Made by a program: the position numbers and the translations under genes. Below the pieces are notes generated by a model. That model was not told the origin of the DNA and searched no databases. It worked only from the letters and a program-made list of their open reading frames with translations. A stretch of 64,000 bases of DNA from Mycobacterium sp. 852002-40037_SCH5390672 (lineage in GTDB: Bacteria > Actinomycetota > Actinomycetes > Mycobacteriales > Mycobacteriaceae), in assembly GCF_001665875.1 (NCBI RefSeq), contig NZ_LZTA01000097.1:183991-247990 (forward strand). Reading direction: 5' to 3'. This document shows positions 59,089 to 64,000 of the stretch, piece by piece; position 1 is the stretch's first letter, and each line of letters starts with the position of its first letter.

Positions 59089-59528
59089 TAGAAGGATTCT
59101 TCCGGACCGCCGGGATTGCAGCCGGAGGCGACCATGTCGGCGTCGTCGACGACGGGTCGCCACGGCTCCAGGTTCCAGCTGACCTTGCCGGGTTGGGCGA
59201 GTTCGGCGAACTGCCAGTGGCAGAGGAACTGCGCGCGCATGCCCGCAGTGTCTGCGTCCGGGGACAAGGCGAGTACTTCGCCCCAGGCCTCGTCGGCCAG
59301 GGCCATGGTCGCGGGGATTCTCGAGGCGGTCCGGCCGGCCGGCGAAGGGAAGACGCGCAGGCTGCTTCGGCCCTGCCACTGCGCCCACTGGGTGCGCTCG
59401 ACATACGGCGGGGACGGGGCGGGCGGATCCGCCGCTCCGCCGCCGGGGTAGGGGTCAGCGACTGCGTGCGGGATTGGGCAGGACAAGGCGACGAGCGCCA
59501 CGACCGGCGCCGTCAGCAGGGCATTCAT
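59088..59528 (-). CDS. Secreted DUF2599 protein (Rv0477-like)
   Basis: 146 residues. Signal peptide LTAPVVALVALSCPIPHAVADP, cleavable near residue 25, then a Pro-rich linker and DUF2599 domain with two Cys (FLCHWQFAEL; VASGCNPG), likely disulfide-bonded: TQWAQWQGRSSLRVFPSPAGR. The ATG overlaps nothing; its TAA adjoins the deoC start as TAATG. Function unknown. Confidence 0.83.
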   Translation of the reverse strand: MNALLTAPVVALVALSCPIPHAVADPYPGGGAADPPAPSPPYVERTQWAQWQGRSSLRVFPSPAGRTASRIPATMALADEAWGEVLALSPDADTAGMRAQFLCHWQFAELAQPGKVSWNLEPWRPVVDDADMVASGCNPGGPEESF

Positions 59529-59532
59529 TCCG

Positions 59533-59796
59533 CTAGCGCGACTTACCTTGTATCTCAAGCAGTTTGGGCCGCACGTCGACCAGATACACGCCGGCAGCAC
59601 ACGCCGCGATTGCCATTCCGAGCACGCCGAAAACGAAACCCAAGATGGATGTCAGGGCGACGGCCCCTCCCAGGATCAGCAACCACACCGGCTTGGTCAG
59701 CTTTTCGGCGGCGGTATAGGCGTCGGGTCGTTGCAGCGCGGCATGCACGAACGCGTAGATCGCCGTGACCAAGACGGCGATCTGCAAGACCAACAT
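59533..59796 (-). CDS. DUF2516 small membrane protein (Rv0476-like)
   Basis: 87 residues from ATG 59794-59796, the same length as H37Rv Rv0476; GTG 59818-59820 would add eight residues. Two or three helices (LQIAVLVTAIYAFVHAAL; VWLLILGGAVALTSILGFVFGVLGMAI). The C-terminus VYLVDVRPKLLEIQGKSR faces the cytoplasm. Four bases before the secreted DUF2599 gene. Function unknown. Confidence 0.8.
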   Translation of the reverse strand: MLVLQIAVLVTAIYAFVHAALQRPDAYTAAEKLTKPVWLLILGGAVALTSILGFVFGVLGMAIAACAAGVYLVDVRPKLLEIQGKSR

Positions 59797-59854
59797 GACA
59801 GTTCCCACGAGGTGGCTCACGCCTTAAGCGTATGCGGGCACCCTCCAAAACGTC

Positions 59855-59886
59855 GACTCCGAGCCACCCGAAGGTGACTCGGAGCC
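59855..59886 (-). terminator. Intrinsic terminator with UUCG tetraloop after hbhA
   Basis: On the minus strand a 14-bp stem (59873-59886 with 59855-59868, two G-U pairs) closes a TTCG tetraloop (59869-59872). It starts 22 bp after the hbhA stop, and ACGTTTTGG follows. This is the most stable hairpin seen in the window. Confidence 0.85.
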
Positions 59887-59908
59887 GAACGGCGTGGGAG
59901 TGTCTGAC

Positions 59909-60523
59909 CTACTTCTGGGTGACCTTCTTGGCGGCGGCCTTCTTGGCCGGAGCCTTCTTGGCCGGCGCCTTCTTGGCCGGGGCCTTCTTGGCCGGAGCAT
60001 TCACGGCCTTCTGAGCCTTCTTGACTGACGCTTCGGTCTTGCCCGGCAGCTCGATGCCAACCAGCTTGGCGGCGCGCTCGCCGACCGCGCGGGTCTGCGA
60101 TGCGACGGTGCCGAGGGCTTCCTGCGTCAGCTCCACGGCCTGGTCGACGTAGCCCTCGGCACGCGCGGAAGCGTCCTCGAAGGCGGTCTGGCTACGCAGC
60201 CGCTGCAGGGCAGCCTCGCCACGCTCGACCAGCTCGCTGTACCGGCTGGTCGCGGCCTCCAGATAGCCCTCGGCGGCCTTGCGTAACTCGTCGGTGGTGA
60301 ACCTGTCGCGCAGCTCGGTGAACTGCTCGGGCAGGTCTTCCTGAAGCTTGGTCAGGCGCGCGCGGCGCTCCCCGACCCGGGTGCGGGTCTCGGCGCGAGT
60401 CTCTTCAGCGCGCTCCCGCAGGCCGGCGATCAGGTCGTTGACGGTGGCCAAGGCCAGGTCGGCCGCGCCAAGGGCTGCGAGCAACGGAGCCCGCAAGTCT
60501 TCAATGTTCGTGTTTTCCGCCAT
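59909..60523 (-). CDS. hbhA: Heparin-binding haemagglutinin HbhA
   Basis: 204 residues, ATG 60521-60523 with AAAGGA at 60529-60534. No signal peptide. A long coiled coil (residues about 20-150, LREEA-like heptads) is followed by a C-terminal tail of Lys/Ala/Pro repeats (KKAPAK-type, about 15 bp period at 59935-60000) that binds heparan sulfate and is methylated in M. tuberculosis. Role: adhesion to epithelial cells and aggregation. The tail here is made of four tandem units. Confidence 0.95.
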   Translation of the reverse strand: MAENTNIEDLRAPLLAALGAADLALATVNDLIAGLRERAEETRAETRTRVGERRARLTKLQEDLPEQFTELRDRFTTDELRKAAEGYLEAATSRYSELVERGEAALQRLRSQTAFEDASARAEGYVDQAVELTQEALGTVASQTRAVGERAAKLVGIELPGKTEASVKKAQKAVNAPAKKAPAKKAPAKKAPAKKAAAKKVTQK

Positions 60524-60799
60524 GGTTTGTCCTTTCATGGTGTGTTTTCGCTAGGTCTTATTCGGTGTTTTAGCTGTCTGGTCGAGAAGTTAGGTGCAAA
60601 CGTCTCCTTCGCAACTGGGGCCGCCAGTGCCGGGGCGATTCGTCCAGCAATTCAGCTGGAACCGGTAGGTCCTCCCCGTTGGGTAACCACGACGGCCGGC
60701 CGTCTATACATCACCAACTCGCTACCGCGATGGGGAAAGTCCGCTTTCTGGGGTAAACCTGCAGCACAGATCGTTACGGCGCCGCGTCGAGCGGACTGA

Positions 60800-61216
60800 T
60801 CACTCGTTGTCGGATTCGGTCGAACACTCCTCTTGGATCGATTCGTTTTGCTGGGTGAAGGACGTGTAGATGTCGAGCAGAATTTGCTTTTGGCGCTCGG
60901 TGATCGCAGTGTCGGTGACGATGGCGTCTCGCACCTGACTTTTGTCACTTGGCTCGAGAATTCCGGCGCGCACATAGAGAACCTCGGCGGAAACCCGGAG
61001 GGCCTTCGCGATCTGGTTCAAGACATCGGCGGAGGGCTTACGCAATCCACGCTCCACCTGGCTCAGATATGGATTGCTGACCCCGGATTTTTCGGCGAGT
61101 TGGCGCACCGACACCTGCGCGAGTTCACGCTGGCTACGGATGAAACTGCCGATGTCAGAGGCCATGTCGGAGGCAGCGTTGGACACCTTGGCGGAGAGCT
61201 TCTCCTCGGGCGTCAT
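60800..61216 (-). CDS. XRE-family transcriptional regulator (Rv0474-like)
   Basis: 138 residues. N-terminal HTH: IGSFIRSQRELAQVSVRQLAEKSGVSNPYLSQVERGLRKPSADVLNQIAKAL, with a C-terminal helical region (VRDAIVTDTAITERQKQILLDIYTSF) and an acidic tail. It very likely represses itself through the palindrome at 61264-61291, which overlaps the promoter. Homologue of Rv0474. It stands upstream of hbhA on the same strand after 276 bp. Confidence 0.9.
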   Translation of the reverse strand: MTPEEKLSAKVSNAASDMASDIGSFIRSQRELAQVSVRQLAEKSGVSNPYLSQVERGLRKPSADVLNQIAKALRVSAEVLYVRAGILEPSDKSQVRDAIVTDTAITERQKQILLDIYTSFTQQNESIQEECSTESDNE

Positions 61217-61263
61217 GGCGTGCTCCTGGTCGGATGACTGATCTTGACGAGCCCCAGACTACT

Positions 61264-61291
61264 ACAAGTGCTTGCTATTGCAAGCACTTGT
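61264..61291 (-). promoter_or_regulatory. Perfect 12+4+12 palindrome operator overlapping the XRE gene promoter
   Basis: Arms ACAAGTGCTTGC (61264-61275) and GCAAGCACTTGT (61280-61291) flank TATT. On the minus strand TTGCAA (centre of the palindrome) and TAGTCT, spaced 16 bp, form a plausible -35/-10, and the start codon follows 39 bp after the TAGTCT. Confidence 0.85.
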
Positions 61292-61311
61292 TAGCACCCC
61301 TAGAAAATCCG

Positions 61312-62718
61312 CTAGATCAGCAGCTGCGCTACGGCGTAGATCGCCAAGCCGGCCAACGAACCGACCACGGTCCCGTTGATCCGGATAAATTGCAGGTCAC
61401 GGCCAACGTGCAATTCGATGCGCCGGCTGGCCTCCTCGGCGTCCCAGCGCTCGATCGTGTCGGTGATGATCGCTGTGATTTCCACCCCGTACTGCGAAAC
61501 CAGATGCTGAGCCGCCCGGACCAGCCAGTTGTCCACCTTGTCGCGCAGGTCGGCGTCGTCGCGCAGCGATTCCCCAATGCGGACCACGGTGTCGGCGATC
61601 CGGGTACGCAGCGTGCTGGACGGGTCATCCACACCCTCGAGCACCAGCCGTTTCAGCGTCTTCCACGCGGTCGCGGCGGCGTTGGCGATCTCGTCGCGCG
61701 CCATCAGTTGTTCTTTGATCGCATCGGCACGCGCGATGGTGTCCGGGTCGTGTTGCAGGTCATCGGCGAAGTCGAACAGGAAGCGGGTGGCCGATCGGCG
61801 CAATTCGTGGTCCGGGTTGCGACGCACCTTGTCGGTGAAGTCCATCAACTCGCGGTGGATGCGGTCGCCGACGAGATGGTCGACGAAGCGTGGCGACCAC
61901 GTCGGTGAGTCACGCTCGACCACCCGCTGAATGACCTCGCCGGCCTTCAGCGACCACTGAAAAGCCCGGTCGGCCAGCAACTGGATCAGCGCCTCCTGGC
62001 GGTGCTCGGCCAGCAAGGTGGCCAGCACGCGGCCCACTGGCGGACCCCACTGCGGTTCGGCGATGCGGCGCACGATCATCCGATCGATCACCTGCTGGAC
62101 GTCCTCGTCGCGCAACAGTTCGACCAGCACCCGCAGCGCCGTGGCCGTCTCGCTCGCCACCCGCTCGGCATGTTCGGCTTCCGACAGCCACTTACCGAGC
62201 CTGCCGGACACCTGGGCGTCGCGCAGCTTGGTTTCGACGACCTCCGGCGACAGGAAGTTCTCCCGTACGAACGTGCCGAGACCCTCGCCCAGCTGATCTT
62301 TCTTGCGCTTGATGATCGCGGTGTGCGGGATGGGAATGCCCAGCGGGTGCCTGAACAGCGCGGTCACGGCGAACCAGTCCGCCAGGGCGCCCACCATCCC
62401 GGCCTCGGCGGCGGCGCCGACATACCCCACCCAGGCGCCCAGGCCGGCATGCGCCTGGGCCCACCGGCAGGCGAGGAACACGCCGGTGGCACCGATCAGG
62501 AAACTCAGTGCCACCATTTTCATCCGGCGCAGCCCCACCCGGCGCTGCGCGTCGGCCTCGGGATCGGCGCCCGCGAAAGACTCGGCAAAAGACGCGCGAC
62601 CCGGGCGGGCGGCGCTCAACGGCGTCGCCGAATCGGGCCTCGCCTCCGGCGGGCCCGACGCTTCGCCTCTCACCGAGGCTCGATGTGCCACCACTCCATC
62701 ATCTATCTTTCCCGCCAT
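61312..62718 (-). CDS. DUF445 membrane protein (Rv0473-like)
   Basis: 468 residues from ATG 62716-62718 (MAGKIDDG); an earlier in-frame start adds 22. A hydrophilic N-terminus of about 60 residues, then two helices (MKMVALSFLIGATGVFLACRW; VGYVGAAAEAGMVGALADWFAVTALF) with the DUF445 signature, long alpha-helical region (REALIQLLADRAFQW etc.) and a final C-terminal helix VGSLAGLAIYAVAQLLI. Function unknown. Divergent from the TetR gene. Confidence 0.87.
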   Translation of the reverse strand: MAGKIDDGVVAHRASVRGEASGPPEARPDSATPLSAARPGRASFAESFAGADPEADAQRRVGLRRMKMVALSFLIGATGVFLACRWAQAHAGLGAWVGYVGAAAEAGMVGALADWFAVTALFRHPLGIPIPHTAIIKRKKDQLGEGLGTFVRENFLSPEVVETKLRDAQVSGRLGKWLSEAEHAERVASETATALRVLVELLRDEDVQQVIDRMIVRRIAEPQWGPPVGRVLATLLAEHRQEALIQLLADRAFQWSLKAGEVIQRVVERDSPTWSPRFVDHLVGDRIHRELMDFTDKVRRNPDHELRRSATRFLFDFADDLQHDPDTIARADAIKEQLMARDEIANAAATAWKTLKRLVLEGVDDPSSTLRTRIADTVVRIGESLRDDADLRDKVDNWLVRAAQHLVSQYGVEITAIITDTIERWDAEEASRRIELHVGRDLQFIRINGTVVGSLAGLAIYAVAQLLI

Positions 62719-62827
62719 TTGGTGTGACGACACTGTTCGCGACGTCTCACCGATGCCCGGCCAGGACAAGAAACCGACCCCCACGCCGTAAGATCAAGGG
62801 CGTCTAGGGAATGGGAAATCGGCGACA

Positions 62828-63547
62828 GTGGCAGAGCAAATCACGGCTGTGAGCGTCAAAATGGATGGGCGCAAGCGGCGCTGGCATCAACACAAAGTGG
62901 AGCGCCGTAACGAACTGGTCGACGGCACGATCGACGCGATTCGCCGACTGGGTGGCGCGCTGAGCATGGACGAGATCGCGGCCGAGATCGGGGTCTCCAA
63001 AACGGTGCTGTACCGCTACTTCGTGGACAAGAACGACCTGACGACGGCCGTGATGATGCGGTTCACCCAAACCACCCTGATTCCCAATATGGCTGCGGCG
63101 CTTACGTCTAACCTCGACGGCTTCGACCTGACCCGCGAGGTCATCCGCGTGTACGTCGAAACCGTCGCGAATGAACCCGAGCCGTACCGGTTCGTGATGT
63201 CCAACAGCTCAGGCAGCAAGAGCAAAGTCATTGCCGACTCCGAGCGCATCATCGCGCGCATGCTCGCGGTCCTGATGCGCCGGCGCATGCAACACGCCGG
63301 GATGGACACCGGCGGTGCGGAACCGTGGGCGTATTTGATCGTCGGCGGCGTGCAGTTGGCCACCCACTCCTGGATGTCGTACCCGCGAATGAGTCGCGAC
63401 GAGTTGATCGACTACCTGACCATGCTGAGCTGGAATGCCCTCAAGGGAATCGTCGAAGTCGGCGGATCGCTGGAGAAATTCCGCGAGGAACCCCACCCGT
63501 CGCCGATCGTGCCGCCCCGAGAGCTCGACGACGGGTCCAGCCTCTAA
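62828..63547 (+). CDS. madR: TetR-family regulator, MadR-like (Rv0472c)
   Basis: 239 residues from GTG 62828. HTH: GALSMDEIAAEIGVSKTVLYRYFVDKNDL at about residues 42-70. The C-terminal ligand domain is full length. In mycobacteria MadR (Rv0472c) senses acyl-CoA and controls the mycolate desaturases desA1/desA2; this homologue lies just before pcaA, itself a mycolate gene. The intervening 193 bp contain an inverted repeat. Confidence 0.85.
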   Translation: MAEQITAVSVKMDGRKRRWHQHKVERRNELVDGTIDAIRRLGGALSMDEIAAEIGVSKTVLYRYFVDKNDLTTAVMMRFTQTTLIPNMAAALTSNLDGFDLTREVIRVYVETVANEPEPYRFVMSNSSGSKSKVIADSERIIARMLAVLMRRRMQHAGMDTGGAEPWAYLIVGGVQLATHSWMSYPRMSRDELIDYLTMLSWNALKGIVEVGGSLEKFREEPHPSPIVPPRELDDGSSL

Positions 63548-63628
63548 ATGAACCAGTGCGCGACGGCCCTTTTGGGAATTACCCCCGTCCCGTGTGAGGG
63601 TAGGACGCGCCTTGGGGAGGACAACTCG

Positions 63629-63644
63629 AATCCCCGCAGGGATT
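63629..63644. promoter_or_regulatory. Inverted repeat upstream of pcaA
   Basis: Arms AATCCC (63629-63634) and GGGATT (63639-63644) around CGCA, about 100 bp before the pcaA ATG. It could be a regulator site. Otherwise the 63548-63740 gap shows a T/G-rich stretch and a TATAGA at about 63719-63724 as possible -10. Confidence 0.4.
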
Positions 63645-63740
63645 AACATGCATGGGAGTGTCTGGGGGACATCGCGGGGTTGTCGTTGTCGTTGGTTGTC
63701 TACCCCTGTCCCCCGCGTATAGAGAAAGGCTCATGTCGAG

Positions 63741-64000
63741 ATGTCTGTGCAGCTCACGCCGCATTTTGGAAACGTGCAAGCCCATTACGACTTGTCCGAC
63801 GACTTCTTCCGGCTGTTCCTGGATCCCACTCAGACCTACAGCTGCGCCTACTTCGAGCGCGATGACATGACCCTCGAAGAGGCCCAAATTGCGAAGTTCG
63901 ACCTGGCGCTGGGCAAGCTGAACCTCGAGCCCGGGATGACGCTGCTGGACATCGGTTGCGGCTGGGGCGGCGCGCTCAAACGGGCCGTCGAGAAGTACGA
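63741..64000 (+). CDS. pcaA: Cyclopropane mycolic acid synthase PcaA, N-terminal part
   Basis: 86 complete codons before the window ends. VQAHYDLSDDFFRLFLDPTQTYSCAYFE and the SAM motif LLDIGCGWGGALKRAVEKYD identify PcaA, which makes the proximal cyclopropane of alpha-mycolate in M. tuberculosis (Rv0470c). ATG 63741 (MSVQLTPHFG) is used; the ATG at 63733 is out of frame. GAAAGG lies 12-17 bases before it, slightly far. C-terminus truncated by the window edge. Confidence 0.95.
   Translation, partial: MSVQLTPHFGNVQAHYDLSDDFFRLFLDPTQTYSCAYFERDDMTLEEAQIAKFDLALGKLNLEPGMTLLDIGCGWGGALKRAVEKY

Noticed and set aside
60703..60708. -10 promoter element (TATAGA) for hbhA
   Set aside because: No acceptable -35 at the right distance and the leader would be about 180 bp; kept only as a possibility.
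1..64000. CRISPR array, tRNA, rRNA, insertion sequence or prophage
   Set aside because: No spaced direct repeats of CRISPR type, no cloverleaf or rRNA signature, and no transposase or integrase among the genes.

Overview
The window is high-GC actinobacterial DNA and almost certainly comes from a slow-growing, non-tuberculous Mycobacterium. Support for this: two mycolic-acid cyclopropane synthases, the mycothiol enzyme MshA, HbhA, MenA, SenX3-RegX3, an L,D-transpeptidase, a WXG100 pair and MIRU-type repeats. Gene order follows the M. tuberculosis H37Rv interval from about Rv0537c down to Rv0470c, read in reverse. Comparisons with H37Rv are from memory, not from a search. The species is not fixed by what can be seen.

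Layout. 1-4350: end of a membrane protein, galE3-like epimerase, pnp, menA, fabH. 4347-12527: DUF4229 protein, a 53-residue membrane peptide, a 3 x 55 bp repeat, a ParA/MinD-like ATPase, then a tightly overlapping hemL > phosphatase > ResA-like > ccdA > resB > ccsB chain for haem and cytochrome c maturation. 12618-21231: an accessory stretch with a coiled-coil protein, a deazaflavin (F420)-type oxidoreductase, a 1188-residue carboxylic acid reductase, and a ssuD > MFS > APC transporter operon. 21669-27051: an exported or envelope cluster (Tat esterase, acyltransferase-SGNH fusion, 38-residue membrane peptide, SGNH hydrolase, second acyltransferase). 27347-34040: STAS regulator (oprA-like) and the hemA-hemC-hemD-hemB operon with its flanking genes.

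34100-37306: an orphan esxF/esxE-like pair, then serB1, hadD-like dehydratase and cmaA2. 37387-44915: acyltransferase, galE2, ribosomal protein bS22, BldC-like regulator, proC, thioesterase, TIM-barrel protein, membrane protein and exopolyphosphatase, all on the minus strand. 45044-52449: two plus-strand genes, then regX3-senX3, gpmA, a YbjN protein, mshA and a ROK regulator. 52628-58391: SDR, L,D-transpeptidase, murB, DUF2505, nitrilase-family hydrolase and a secreted or anchored protein. 58411-64000: deoC, small envelope proteins, hbhA with a strong terminator, an XRE regulator with a perfect 12-bp-arm operator, a DUF445 protein, a TetR regulator (madR-like) and the start of pcaA.

Most genes are conserved core functions: menaquinone, tetrapyrrole, cytochrome c, mycolate, peptidoglycan, mycothiol, proline and phosphate signalling. 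Accessory interest lies in the Esx pair lacking its usual toxin partner, the carboxylic acid reductase, the sulfonate-type operon with a palindrome, the exported acyltransferase cluster, and repeats placed exactly at stop or stop-start junctions.
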